Origin: Halomonas alkalicola
GTDB taxonomy: Bacteria > Pseudomonadota > Gammaproteobacteria > Pseudomonadales > Halomonadaceae
Length of the DNA: 64,000 nucleotides
Direction: 5' to 3'
NCBI RefSeq assembly: GCF_030704205.1
Contig: NZ_CP131913.1
Location: 1,054,001-1,118,000, forward strand
Position 1 is the stretch's first letter, and each line of letters begins with the position of its first letter. The notes beneath the pieces were generated by a model that was not told the origin of the DNA, searched no databases, and saw only the letters and a program-made list of their open reading frames with translations. This document shows, one piece after another, positions 42,113 through 51,330 of the stretch. The position numbers and the translations under genes were made by a program.

Positions 42113-42915
42113 TCCGCGATTTTCTCGATCTCCCTCGGCGTGTGGTAGCCAAGGGTCGAGTGGAGCCGGCAGCTGTTGTACTCCATCTCGATATAGGTCA
42201 CGACGTCGCGCCTCGCTGACTGGCGGGTCCAATACCGCTGTCCCTCCAGCCATTCGCTCTTCAGAGAGCCGAAGAAGCGCTCCATGACCGCATTGTCCCA
42301 ACAGTTCCCCTTGCGGCTCATGGAGGCCTGGAACCCGTGCTTTGCCAGTCGTTCGCGATACGCACGAGAGGCGTACTGGCTGCCGCGATCCGAGTGGTGA
42401 AGCACGCCTCGGGGAGGCTGTCGGCGGCCAATTGCCATCTCCAGGGCGTCCAGGGTGAGTGACGTCTTCATATGGTCGGCCATGGCCCAGCCGATGACCT
42501 GTCGGTCGTAGAGGTCCAGCACGGCCGCCAGGTACAACCAGCCTTCCAAGGTCCAAATGGCAGTGATGTCGGCCACCCACGCCTGATTGGGCTCAGGCAC
42601 CGTGAACTGCCGCTTGAGCAGGTTGGGAGCCACTGGCAGCCCGTGGTCGCTGTCCGTCGTATGCCGGTAGCGGCGACGCTGTCGGCAGGCGACACCCGCT
42701 TCCTGCATCAGGCTACGCGCCTGATAACGACCGACCGTATGACCTCTGCGACGGAGTTCCTTGGCCATTCGCCGGCTCCCATAGCTACCTCGTTTCTGAT
42801 CGTGGATGTCCTTGACCTCCCGGTGCAGGCACTGGCGCTGCTCATCGGGTTCACGCTGACGCCAGGCATAGAAGCCACTGCGGCTGACGTCCATGACACG
42901 GCACAGCACCGCCAC
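42058..42915 (-). CDS. Transposase OrfB of IS3 element B, C-terminus altered by the IS256-type insertion
   Basis: 285 residues with the rve-type DDE domain: WVADITAIW (D), LHHSDRGSQYAS (D) and WDNAVMERFFGSLKSE (E). The N-terminal part is the HTH_21 region (SYGSRRMAKELRRRGHTVG). The final AESYCQ...DLSD comes from the inserted element and replaces AEAA. The catalytic core is complete. It is expected to be made as an OrfAB fusion by -1 slippage on the A7 run at 42987-42993. Confidence 0.9.
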   Translation of the reverse strand: MAVLCRVMDVSRSGFYAWRQREPDEQRQCLHREVKDIHDQKRGSYGSRRMAKELRRRGHTVGRYQARSLMQEAGVACRQRRRYRHTTDSDHGLPVAPNLLKRQFTVPEPNQAWVADITAIWTLEGWLYLAAVLDLYDRQVIGWAMADHMKTSLTLDALEMAIGRRQPPRGVLHHSDRGSQYASRAYRERLAKHGFQASMSRKGNCWDNAVMERFFGSLKSEWLEGQRYWTRQSARRDVVTYIEMEYNSCRLHSTLGYHTPREIEKIAESYCQILCIAGQAADLSD

Positions 42916-42953
42916 TGGGAAGGAGGCCTTCTCCGACTCGATGAACTGGTATC

Positions 42954-43247
42954 TCAGCTCGACTCTCTCGCGAAGAAGGCCGTGGCTTTTTTTAAAACCT
43001 CCTTTTCAATCCGCAACTTACGAACTTCTTCGCGAAGCTTCTTGATCTCGGCATCCCGCTCATCCACCTGGTCGTCAGTCACACCATCCTCTCGGTCACG
43101 TTGCTGGCGGCACCAGCGATCCAGCAGGCTGCGATCGATATCCAGCCGCCTGGCGGCCTCGGAGATGGCATAGCCCTCTCCTCGAACCATGTTGACCGCC
43201 TCAGCCTTGAATTCGTCGGAGTAACGACGTCGCGTCTTCTTGGTCAT
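42954..43247 (-). CDS. Transposase OrfA of IS3 element B
   Basis: 97 residues from MTKKTRRRYSDEFKAEAV, an HTH_Tnp_1 domain (GYAISEAARRLDIDRSLLDRW), then a leucine-zipper coiled coil (EIKKLREEVRKLRIEKEVLKKA). A run of seven A on the coding strand (42987-42993) near its end is the likely -1 frameshift site for the OrfAB fusion. Confidence 0.88.
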   Translation of the reverse strand: MTKKTRRRYSDEFKAEAVNMVRGEGYAISEAARRLDIDRSLLDRWCRQQRDREDGVTDDQVDERDAEIKKLREEVRKLRIEKEVLKKATAFFARESS

Positions 43248-43317
43248 GAACACCTCCAATGCCTCCAGTATGAGGCTTACCGGGGTGTCCGCTCCAATTA
43301 GACCAGTTCAATATCAC

Positions 43318-43331
43318 TTGATGTCGATCAA
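43318..43331. promoter_or_regulatory. FNR/ANR-type box 2 (perfect) with class II promoter
   Basis: TTGATGTCGATCAA. TATGGT at 43354-43359 lies 29.5 bp from the box centre, giving a start at about 43366 with the box at -41.5. The secreted-protein gene starts at 43395. Confidence 0.8.
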
Positions 43332-43394
43332 GCGACATTGGATGCCAGTGAGCTATGGTGAATAGGATCCCTCAGCGTCAGGCAACGATGCGCC

Positions 43395-43823
43395 ATGCAC
43401 TCTCACAGCTTATTCAACCGCCAAGCGCCGTATGTTCCCGTGAAGTGGGCAAGGCTATTGCTGGTCGGGCTATTTGCGCTGCTGCTGAGTGGGCTCGCGC
43501 TGGCCCATGCCGAGGCCCCGGATCCCGAGGCCGGTGATCCCGGGCACCACGTGGTAATGGTGCTTGAGGGCGCTTCCACCACGGTGGCTGCTGAAGCGCG
43601 GCATGAAGAAGGGCCACTTTGCCGGCACGGTCATGGCGAGTTCACCCTGCCTAAGGGAGTCCTGCGTGTCGATCAGCAGGAAATCGAGTACGAGGATGCC
43701 CTGACGGTCACCACCGAACCGACGCCTGCCCCCATCCCTAGTTTCGTCTCCGGCACACCTCGAAAACAGCCGTCCAATTCCGGCGTTCCCATCTATCTGC
43801 TCACCCAGCGCCTGCGCCTGTAA
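43395..43823 (+). CDS. Small secreted His/Cys protein with C-terminal YLLTQRLRL motif
   Basis: 142 residues. A signal peptide (about 17-40, ARLLLVGLFALLLSGLALAHA) precedes a low-complexity region with GPLCRHGHGEF, a possible metal site, and the C-terminus GVPIYLLTQRLRL. The same ending occurs in the proteins at 58218 (VPLYLLTQRFRS) and 52319 (PPVYLATARLRI); all three follow FNR-type boxes. I do not recognise the family. A GTG at 43438 is an alternative start that would begin directly at the signal peptide. The gap after it, 43824-43967, shows no further feature. Confidence 0.75.
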   Translation: MHSHSLFNRQAPYVPVKWARLLLVGLFALLLSGLALAHAEAPDPEAGDPGHHVVMVLEGASTTVAAEARHEEGPLCRHGHGEFTLPKGVLRVDQQEIEYEDALTVTTEPTPAPIPSFVSGTPRKQPSNSGVPIYLLTQRLRL

Positions 43824-43967
43824 GCCGTACATCCGTTCTACTCGGAGCCGCGGCACGGGCATACCCACGAACGTTGTCGGTTTGGTGCTACGGTCACCGG
43901 TGTCCTAACTGAGATCTCGATACTTGGTCTCATGTGTTGATACACACCAGTAAAGTGAGTGATTGCC

Positions 43968-45104
43968 ATGAACGTTGAAACCTTTCGTGATGTGGTCGAG
44001 TGGACTCGGGCCCTGCATGAGCATCTGGCCAGGTGCCTGAAGCACTGTTCAACGCGGCAGGAGGAGGAGCGCGCCAAGTGGCTGTTGGAATATCTAGCGG
44101 ATCATGAGGCGGCACTGGAGAAAACCGTCACTAGCTTCAAGAAGCAGGCCGCCACCAAGGCGTTGAATACCTGGCTCTACGACTACATTGCCTACGCGCC
44201 CATCAAGCCCCACCTGTCATGCAGCGCACCCTATGCGGAGATGAGCTTCGACGAGATCTGCCAGGAGGTCTTCGACCTCCATGAGCAGGTCATCGGCTTC
44301 TATCGCTATCTCGAAGGGCGTACCGAGATTCCCGAGACGCGCAAGCTGATCGGTGAGCTCCTGAAGCTCGAAGAGCATGAAGCGATGCGCCTGGTCCACC
44401 AGACCAACCGCTCCAAGGACCTCTATATGGCTCAGCAACCTTCCACTACGGCGACGGATCGGCTGTGGCCGGCTACGGTGGCCAACCAAATGATGCTCAA
44501 CCTGTTGAGCTACCAGACCGATCTCTGGCAGCGCAGCGTGCTCCATCTGGACACCCTGCGTGAGCGCGCAAACAACATGCTCGAGCACGAGCGGGCCGGC
44601 AAGCCGCCGCTGCTCGACTTCGACTACGAGACAGTCCTCGACGGCCGCCGGCTGGAACGCCCCGCTAACTATGCGCTGCTGCGGATCACCCGGGGGGGCG
44701 ATGACTGCCTGGAGGACTGCCTCGACGCGACCAAGCCCCCAGTAGTCATCGTTGATCCGCGCGCCGGCCACGGCCCCGGCATCGGCGGCTTCAAGCGCGA
44801 CTCCGAAGTCGGGATGGCGCTCCACGAAGGCCACCCGGTCTACTTCGTCGCCTTCTTTCCGGAGCCCGTGGCCGGGCAGACGCTGGGTGATGTATTGGAT
44901 GTCTTGCGGCGTTTCGTCGAAACGGTAGCCGAACGCCACCCTGGCAAGCCGCCGGTGCTCTACGGCAACTGTCAGGCGGGCTGGGCCATCGCTCTGCTCG
45001 CCGCCGACTGCGAGGGCCTGGTGGGACCCGCACCCCAAGCGCGGCCAGGAAGCGATGGACGCCATCGGCGTATTGCCCTTCGTGCGTGGCGTGCTGGTGC
45101 ATGA
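43968..45104 (+). pseudogene. Helical-domain protein fused in frame to a truncated DUF3141 protein
   Basis: Residues 1-150 are an all-helical domain (MNVETFRDVVEWTRALHEHL...LEEHEAMRLVHQTNRSKDL), ferritin- or hemerythrin-like in helix pattern, with many His/Glu. From about residue 155 (MAQQPSTTATDRLWPATVANQ) begins a DUF3141 alpha/beta-hydrolase-like protein with PPVVIVDPRAGHGPGIGGFK and the nucleophile-like elbow YGNCQAGWAI. The two join through TATATG, as if a stop codon had mutated and linked two adjacent genes. The DUF3141 part is cut at about 45026 by an IS66 fragment, and the last 25 residues are foreign. Confidence 0.7.
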
Positions 45105-45699
45105 TCACTGGAAGCCCTACTACCGCTATCCGGATTGCCGGCACGCGCTCTGTAATGCGCACCACCTTCGGGAGCTGACAGCGGCCTGGGAGAACGATGG
45201 CCAGGCATGGGCCAAGGCCTTGCATGACCTGTTGTTGGAGATGCATCGCGCCGTGGAGGTGGCCGACGGCTGCCTCTCGGCCGATGAGACCCGAGCCTGG
45301 CGGCAGCGCTATCGAGATTGCCTGGCGAAAGGGGACGCCGAGTGCCCCCCGCCGGTGAAACCGCCACCTGGAACGCGAGGCCGGGCCAAGCGCACCAAGT
45401 CGCGCAACCTCCTGGAACGCCTCCAGGCGTACGGGGACGACGTGTTGCGCTTCCTCGACGACCCTGCCGCTCCCTTCACCAACAACCAGGGGGAACGCGA
45501 TCTGCGAATGACCAAGGTCCAGCAGAAAATCTCGGGCTGTTTCCGCTCCTGGGAGGGGGCGGAGATCTTCTGCCGGATGCGCAGCTTCCTCTCGACCGCC
45601 GTCAAGCAAGGGGTGGCGGCGCATACCGCACTGGAGCAACTGTTTGCGGGTGATGTGCCATCCTTCATGCAGCCTACAGCCACGGATCAGGCGGCGTGA
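45026..45699 (+). mobile_element. IS66-family transposase fragment (C-terminal half of TnpC)
   Basis: The frame DPHPKRGQEAMDAIGVLPFVRGVLVHDHW...CNAHHLRELTAAWE is the middle of an IS66 TnpC; FTNNQGERDLRMTKVQQKISGCFRS and RSFLSTAVKQG are its conserved C-terminus. The N-terminal half and the other IS66 genes are missing. Its left boundary lies inside the DUF3141 gene. Confidence 0.88.
45055..45699 (+). pseudogene. IS66 TnpC, 5'-truncated open frame
   Basis: 214 residues from an internal ATG. The first catalytic aspartate region (upstream of VHDHWKPYY) is only partly retained, while the glutamate (NNQGERDLR) is present. It is unlikely to be active. Confidence 0.8.
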
Positions 45700-45728
45700 G
45701 CTAAACAGTTACCAACAAGGTATACATC

Positions 45729-46790
45729 ATGTATGACCACCATGGGTCACCGATACTGAATCCCCTCTGGGTGATCGCGATCATCCTTATCGTCGCCGCC
45801 CTCTACTGGCTACGGGTTCTCGCTGCGCCCATGGCATTCTCGCTGTTTCTGATGGCGCTGGTGTGGCCTGTGTACCAACACAGAGCATTCAAGGGAAGGC
45901 GAGCACTGCGCGGATTGGCGCTCATCGTTTCGGTTATGCTCGTGTTGGTTGCCACGGCTGCGTTTCTCCTGCTGATCGGCTACGGCGCCCGTACCGTTGC
46001 GGTCGGCCTGTCCCTGTATGGCGAACGTGCACAGGAGACCTATCGCGCCATCGGGCTATGGCTCGAAGGAAGGGGGGTTGGCCTTTGGCCCACCGCCGGT
46101 GATCCGTTCAGCCCCAACGGACTCTTTCACCTGGTTCATGAGGCCGTGCTGCGCATCAATGCGATCATGGGCTTCGTGGCATTGACCTTGATCTTTCTGA
46201 TTCTGGGCCTGCTGGAAGCCAGTGCCTTTCAGCATCGCCTTCCTCATGCACTTGGCGCGGATGCAGCCGACCGGCTGTTGAGGGCATTCCATATTCTCGG
46301 GTGGAAATTTCGCCGCTACATGCTCGTCAGGACCGCTGTCAGTGTACTGACCGGTTTGTTGACCTGGATATTTGCGCTAATGGCGGGGCTCGACTTTGCC
46401 ATTGCCTGGGGCATACTCGCCTTCGCGCTGAACTACATCCCCTTTGTCGGCTCCATTCTCGCGGTCTTTCCTCCGGTCCTTTTCGCCATTGTCCAGTTCG
46501 AGTCATGGCAGACCCCGGCACTGGTTCTCCTCGGCATGACACTCATCCAGTTCTCTATCGGCAACCTGCTTGACCCCAGGCTCGAAGGACGCGCCCTTGC
46601 CGTCTCCCCCTTCGCCGTCGTTTTTTCCATTTTCTTCTGGGGCATGCTATGGGGCATCCCCGGCGCCTTCATGGGTGTTCCCTTGACGATCGCCTTCGCC
46701 ACGGTATGCAACCATTTTCATGATGCCTGCTGGATAACTCGGTTGTTGACCCCTCATAATTCACCAGCTAAGGCCAAGAGATCAGGATGA
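45729..46790 (+). CDS. AI-2E family transporter (PerM/YdiK/TqsA-type membrane protein)
   Basis: 353 residues with about eight membrane helices: two or three at the N-terminus (NPLWVIAIILIVAALYWLRVLAAPMAFSLF), a soluble middle segment (about 90-140), and the C-terminal block ILAFALNYIPFVGSILAVFPPVLFA with GNLLDPRLEGRALAVSP and WGMLWGIPGAFMGVPLT, the family signature. Members act as efflux permeases or Na+/H+ antiporters; the substrate is unknown. It starts 29 bp after the IS66 fragment, so its promoter may have been replaced. The gap 46791-46917 shows nothing. Confidence 0.9.
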   Translation: MYDHHGSPILNPLWVIAIILIVAALYWLRVLAAPMAFSLFLMALVWPVYQHRAFKGRRALRGLALIVSVMLVLVATAAFLLLIGYGARTVAVGLSLYGERAQETYRAIGLWLEGRGVGLWPTAGDPFSPNGLFHLVHEAVLRINAIMGFVALTLIFLILGLLEASAFQHRLPHALGADAADRLLRAFHILGWKFRRYMLVRTAVSVLTGLLTWIFALMAGLDFAIAWGILAFALNYIPFVGSILAVFPPVLFAIVQFESWQTPALVLLGMTLIQFSIGNLLDPRLEGRALAVSPFAVVFSIFFWGMLWGIPGAFMGVPLTIAFATVCNHFHDACWITRLLTPHNSPAKAKRSG

Positions 46791-47644
46791 CAAAAGGGCG
46801 AATGCCGCTGAAGTGGAAGAGTGGCGAAAGCGTATGGGTAATCAGGGCCGCAGCTGAGAGAATTAGCTTGGCTATCCAGCCATATGTTGCGGATATGCGA
46901 CGTTGCTAGGTGGACCAATGACAGTACCACCTCGATGGCTACGGCTTATCGCCCTTGTGGCTGTTGTGCTAGCAAGCGCCACCTGCTTTGTAACACTCAA
47001 GGCGGCCCTTGAGCAGGCACCGCCGTTGCGCCTGGTAGCGCTGCGCTTGTTAATTGGTGGCGCCATGCTGCTCGCGCTGTTTCCTGTGATGGGCATTCGG
47101 CTCGTACCCAGTCGCGATCTATGGCCATGGATCATCGTACTGGGCATTGCCGTCACAGCCTTTGCCTACGGCACCATGGCTATCAGCCTTGGATACACGG
47201 GAGCCGGGATTGCGTCGGTACTGGGTAACAGCCAACCCTTGCTGGCGGTTGCACTGGGTGTCTGGCTGCTTGGCGAGCGACTGACCCGGATGCGCTTGCT
47301 TGCCTTGTTGCTAGGCCTTGTGGGCGTCGTTCTGGTGGCGTTTCCGGCGACATCTGAGATGGCCGTGGGTGGTCAAATCGGCCCATTACTCGCACTGGCG
47401 TCAAGTGTAGGGCTCGTCACAGCCAGTTTGATCGTCAAGCACGTCGGCCCAGGCGTGTCTCGGCTTATGCTGGCCGCTTGGCCACTGGTGCTCAGCAGTG
47501 TTCCATTGTTCCTTCTCTCGCTGGCACTGGAGCCCGATCCCAAGATCACATGGTCGTTACAGTTCATTAGCCTATTGCTGTTCCTCGGGATTTGCATATT
47601 CCAGCGAACGTGACCGGTCATTCCGGGGATCGTGACCGATTTGC

Positions 47645-48445
47645 TCACCCCTCTCTCGCTGGTTCTGGTTTTGTAAGCTGACCGGTCACGATGGGGTCAA
47701 CAACTTCTGCCGCTTGCGGGGCGGCGCTCTTGCGCATCGATTCTCCTCTGAGCGTCAGGCGGTGGGCGCTGTGCAACAGCCGGTCCAGGATGGCATCGGC
47801 CACCGTCGCGGCGCCGATGTAGTCGTGCCAGTGCTCGATGGGCAGTTGACTGGCGATCAGCGTCGAGCCCCGACCATGCCGGTCCTCGATCACCTCCATC
47901 AAGTCCTGGCGCTGCGGCGCGGTCATCTTCTGCATCCCCCAGTCGTCGAGGATCAGCAGATCGGTCTTCTGCAGCTGGCCCATCAGCCGGGCGTAGGAGC
48001 CGTCCCCCTGGGCGATGCGCAGCTGCTCGAACAGGCGCGGCACCCGCAGGTAGCGCACCGAGTACCCTTGCCGGCAGGCCTGGTTGCCCAGCGCGCAGGC
48101 CAGCCAGGTCTTGCCGCACCCGGTGGGGCCGGTGATGCACAGGTTGAGTGACTGGCCAATCCACTCGCCGCTCGTCAGCGGTGCCATGCGGCCCCGCTCC
48201 AGGCCGCGGGGGTGGCGGTAGTCGATGTCCTCGACGCAGGCCATCACCCGCAGCTTGGCGGCCTTCAGCAGCCGGTCGAGGCGACGGTTATCGCGATGCA
48301 GGACCTCTCGGTCGAGCAGCATGCCCAGGCGATCCTCGAAGGGCAGGTCGTAGGTGTCCGGCTGGGTGAGCTGGTGAGCCAGGGCGTCGTGCATGCCGGT
48401 CAGCTTGAGGCGGCGCAGGGTGTCGAGCAGGGGCTGGGTCATCAT
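47645..48445 (-). CDS. istB: IS21-family helper ATPase IstB
   Basis: 266 residues from MMTQPLLDTLRRLKLTGM; CCGAGGAGACGACCG precedes the ATG. The AAA+ Walker A is GPTGCGKTWLAC, Walker B is LLILDDWGMQKM, and the C-terminal part has RGSTLIASQLPIEHWHDYIG. It selects targets and activates IstA. It lies 16 bp after istA. Confidence 0.93.
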   Translation of the reverse strand: MMTQPLLDTLRRLKLTGMHDALAHQLTQPDTYDLPFEDRLGMLLDREVLHRDNRRLDRLLKAAKLRVMACVEDIDYRHPRGLERGRMAPLTSGEWIGQSLNLCITGPTGCGKTWLACALGNQACRQGYSVRYLRVPRLFEQLRIAQGDGSYARLMGQLQKTDLLILDDWGMQKMTAPQRQDLMEVIEDRHGRGSTLIASQLPIEHWHDYIGAATVADAILDRLLHSAHRLTLRGESMRKSAAPQAAEVVDPIVTGQLTKPEPAREG

Positions 48446-48461
48446 CGGTCGTCTCCTCGGG

Positions 48462-49979
48462 TCAGTGGTAGTACTCGGCACCGCGCACGTTGGTGTGGGG
48501 CGGCAGGTCGTCAAGCGCCTCGGGGAGCGTCAGCATCGGCTGCTGATCCAGCCCCTGCTTGAGGATCGAGGCGATGCTGGCGTAGCGGGTGGCGGGGATC
48601 GCCAGGGCATGCGCACAGGCCTGCTCCAGGCGGTCCTTGCCGTAGCGCCGGCTGAGCTGAAGCAGGCCCAGGCAGGCACGATAGCCATGCTCGGGAGGGG
48701 GGCGGTCCTGCAGCTGCCGCTGGGTCATCTCCAGGGTGGCGACGCCAATGTCCTTCGCCCAGTCCAGGAAGCGGCTTGGCGACCAGTCGCGGTGCGCTTG
48801 GTGGCGCTTGGGCATGTGCTCGGCCAGGGTCGAGAAGCGACCCGGCGCGTGGCGCGGGTGCGCCGCCACGCGGTGGCCCTTGTGGAACACCTCCACCATG
48901 GCGTGGGTCAGCCGCACTTCCAGCACCTGGCCCACCAGGCTGTGTGGGACGCTGTAGAAGCGTTTGTCGAGGTCGAGATGGTAGTCGATGCCGGGCCTGG
49001 CCTTGCGCCACTCGGCGTACTCGTAGGGCGTCTCCGGCAACAGGCGCATCACCGGCCGGTCGATCGCCTGGAACAGGTCCCGCCGGCTCTCCTCGCGGCC
49101 CTGGAAGGGTCGGCGGTTGAGATCCTCCAGCAGCTCGCGGATGGCCTGATTCAGCGAGGCCAGCGTGAAGAAGGTGTGGTGGCGCAGGCGGGCCAGGATC
49201 CAGCGCTCCACCAGCAGTACCGCGGCTTCCGCCTTGGCCTTGTCCTTGGGCTTGTAAGGCCGCGCCGGCAGTACGGCGACCTGGTAGTGCCGGGCCATCT
49301 CGGCATAGGTCGTGTTGAGCTGGCTCTCGTAGCGACACGCCCGCGTCACGGCGCTCTTCAGGTTGTCGGGGACGAGTAGTTCGGGGACACCGCCCAGGAA
49401 CTGGAAGGCACGCTGGTGAGAGGCGATCCAGTCGGGCAGCGCCTGGCTCCAGGTCGCCTCGGCGTAGGTGTAGCTGGAGGCGCCCAGCACAGCAACGAAC
49501 ACCTGGGCCCGTCGCTCCTCGCCGGTGGCCTGGTTGATGATCGGCACGGTCGGGCCGCAGTAGTCGATGAACAGCTTCTCGCCGGCACGGTGGACCTGTC
49601 GCATGCTGCGCCGCTGGCGATTCCGCCAGGCGCGGTAATGGTCGCAGAACCGACTGTAGCGGTAGGCCTTGTCGCCATGGACCTCGACGTACTCCGCCCA
49701 CAGCAGCTGCAGGGTGACGCCCTTGCGCTTGAGCGCCTGGTGGACCTGGAAGTAGTCCGGCGCCGAGAAGCGCACCGGCGGCGACTTGGCGGGAAACAAC
49801 CGCGCCTCCAGCGCCGCTTCGTCGGTGCCGTCGGGCAGCGGCCAGCGGATGCCGGCCACCTGGGCCAGGCTGACGTACTTGCTGACCACGCCCTTGGAGA
49901 GGCCGCAGGCCCGAGCAATCTTCTCGTGGCTGAGGCCGGCGTCGTACTTGAGGCGCAACACCTCGGTGATGGTTCGCAT
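48462..49979 (-). CDS. istA: IS21-family transposase IstA
   Basis: 505 residues from MRTITEVLRLKYDAGLSHEKIARACGLSKGVVSKY, a helix-turn-helix that would bind the repeated end sites. The DDE core is LFIDYCGPTVPI (D), the region around LVPDNLKSAV (D) and KAKAEAAVLLVER (E). It ends with NVRGAEYYH. In-frame starts upstream (50000, 50114) lack a clear ribosome site. It appears intact, so the element may still be mobile. Confidence 0.92.
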   Translation of the reverse strand: MRTITEVLRLKYDAGLSHEKIARACGLSKGVVSKYVSLAQVAGIRWPLPDGTDEAALEARLFPAKSPPVRFSAPDYFQVHQALKRKGVTLQLLWAEYVEVHGDKAYRYSRFCDHYRAWRNRQRRSMRQVHRAGEKLFIDYCGPTVPIINQATGEERRAQVFVAVLGASSYTYAEATWSQALPDWIASHQRAFQFLGGVPELLVPDNLKSAVTRACRYESQLNTTYAEMARHYQVAVLPARPYKPKDKAKAEAAVLLVERWILARLRHHTFFTLASLNQAIRELLEDLNRRPFQGREESRRDLFQAIDRPVMRLLPETPYEYAEWRKARPGIDYHLDLDKRFYSVPHSLVGQVLEVRLTHAMVEVFHKGHRVAAHPRHAPGRFSTLAEHMPKRHQAHRDWSPSRFLDWAKDIGVATLEMTQRQLQDRPPPEHGYRACLGLLQLSRRYGKDRLEQACAHALAIPATRYASIASILKQGLDQQPMLTLPEALDDLPPHTNVRGAEYYH

Positions 49980-50579
49980 GGGAATCCTCGGTGCTGGCAT
50001 CGTCCCCTCCGGGGCCAAAGGCAAAAGGAGGGGTATGCCGTAAAAGTCCGAATCATTCCAGCGAGTTAGATGAGATTCCGGGAACGTGACCGATGATTCC
50101 GGCATCGTGACCACGGATTCCGGGGAAGAGGCCGAAATCGGTCACGATGAAACGGAATGGCCGGTCACGTTGGCCCGGAATGGTCGGTCACGATAGATCG
50201 GAACGGGCGGTCACGATGGCTCGGAATACGCAGGATTCCCGGCACGGCCCTCCTGACACTCACCTGGTACTGGTTGCTTCGTCATGGTGATCTCGGGCGT
50301 CTGTCACTGTTTTTCTATGCGGTACCAGCCGTGGGCTTTGGATTTTCCTGGGTCCTCTATGCGGAGCCCATTACGCGGCAGGAGTTGGGTGGGATCATGC
50401 TCATTTTGTTGAGCATCGCCGCAATCTTTTCCGAAGAGTGGCAGGCAGGACAAGACTGATGAAATACCTGGGCGAGAGATGTCAGAGCCTGAGCATAACG
50501 CATAGGGCAACCCGTGCCGTGCTCCCCGCCGAGGCAGGGAACAGGGTTGAATTTACCGACGGATACAGAGCTGAGTCAC

Positions 50580-50825
50580 TCACTCCATCACATGTTGGTG
50601 GCGGAACTCGACTTCGGTAATCGATTCTCCAGCGCGGTTGATGCGTAGCTGAATACTGTATCCGCCTTCTGCCGGGAATCTGAAGAAGTTGCCATAGATG
50701 ATCGTATCGGCGATGTCCATCGGCTCGAGTGGTCTGAAGGAGCCCGCATGCCGTTCATGAACCAGGCGTGCGGTAACATCGGCATCCTCGATCCGCTGGC
50801 CACTTTCTTGGTCAGTCAGCGTCAC
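50580..50825 (-). pseudogene. Fragment of a periplasmic protein (C-terminal beta domain), 5' end missing
   Basis: About 80 residues: VTLTDQESGQRIEDADVTARLVHERH and GNFFRFPAEGGYSIQLRI look like the C-terminal half of a small immunoglobulin-like periplasmic protein (YtkA/FixH-like style). No signal peptide or natural start is present; the frame begins just after a stop. I regard it as a remnant. Confidence 0.45.
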
Positions 50826-50890
50826 GATCAGGTGCTGCTCGCGGGTAGTCCATTAACTGCTTGGTCGTTTCGCCCCTCCTCTCGACATTC

Positions 50891-51259
50891 TTATCGTTTT
50901 CCCTTACCACCTGGCGGCGTCTGATGACAGCTCCACGGTTCCTGTCTGGCGTTGTCCTTCACGTTCTGATCAACAAACCGATAGTGTTCCTCCTTGAATC
51001 GATTCCACCAACCCTGGCTGATTTTCACAGTGTGCCTCTCCAGAATTTCCTCGACGCAGTCGAGACACAGTCTCGAGGCGTCGTAATCCAGGTCCAGCCT
51101 CCGTTTTTTGGGGTCGAAGGCAACACTATCCAGCCCGTATAGCTCGTCGATGTCGGCGACAGCAGCGCGAATGTCCTCCTCCTCGCTGGGCTCAAGTTTC
51201 AGGTGCCGAGTCACCAGGTTGATCTCGGATACGCCTAGACGATGATCTTTAGTTTTCAT
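50891..51259 (-). CDS. Ferredoxin-fold-like CLDC protein of unknown function
   Basis: 122 residues from [22 protein letters not shown]. The predicted order strand-helix-strand-strand-helix-strand resembles HMA metal-binding domains, but the CxxC (LCLDCVEEIL) lies at the start of the second helix, not in the first loop. A Lys/Arg-rich tail follows. The first about 85 residues are closely similar to the N-terminus of the chimera at 53602. AGGAGAATATCCC precedes the ATG. It lies downstream of a methyltransferase-like gene and a DUF2933 gene on the same strand. Confidence 0.65.
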   Translation of the reverse strand: MKTKDHRLGVSEINLVTRHLKLEPSEEEDIRAAVADIDELYGLDSVAFDPKKRRLDLDYDASRLCLDCVEEILERHTVKISQGWWNRFKEEHYRFVDQNVKDNARQEPWSCHQTPPGGKGKR

Positions 51260-51330
51260 GGGATATTCTCCTATTCTACCAAGTTTTTCGTACACAGAAT
51301 CGATCAGCCATCGGTGTCAGACGGCATGCT

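Larger units (their letters stand above)
40682..43305 (-). mobile_element. IS3-family element (element B) with 4-bp target duplication GTTC
   Basis: Ends are TGGTCAAGTCGTAGCGGACA... (left) and, on the minus strand, TGGTCTAATTGGAGCGGACA... (right). GTTC flanks it at 40678-40681 and 43306-43309. Removing the internal IS256-type insertion leaves 1229 bp, the usual IS3 size. OrfA and OrfB are on the minus strand. Confidence 0.88.
47593..50232 (-). mobile_element. IS21-family element, 2640 bp, 5-bp target duplication GGATT
   Basis: Ends are TGCATATTCC and (minus strand) TGCGTATTCC, flanked by GGATT on both sides. Several CGTGACCG units sit inside each end (for example 47609, 47630; and as CGGTCACG at 50148, 50163, 50184, 50208), typical of IstA multi-site ends. 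istA and istB lie on the minus strand and both look intact. Confidence 0.92.
46918..50459 (+). pseudogene. EamA/DMT-family permease split by an IS21-type element
   Basis: The 5' part (46918-47592) encodes MTVPPRWLRLIALVAVVLASATCFVTLKAAL through the first seven or so helices. The 3' part (50238-50459) encodes PGTALLTLTWYWLLRHGDLGRLSLFFYAVPAVGFGFSWVLYAEPI and the stop. GGATT occurs at both ends of the insertion (47588-47592 and 50233-50237); removing the element and one copy gives LFLGIPGTALLTLTW in one frame. The restored transporter would be about 298 residues with ten helices. Confidence 0.92.

Noticed and set aside
50140..50225. Regular CGGTCACG repeats, at first read as a CRISPR-like array
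   Set aside because: Units are 8 bp at uneven spacing and form the end of the IS21-type element, where the transposase binds.
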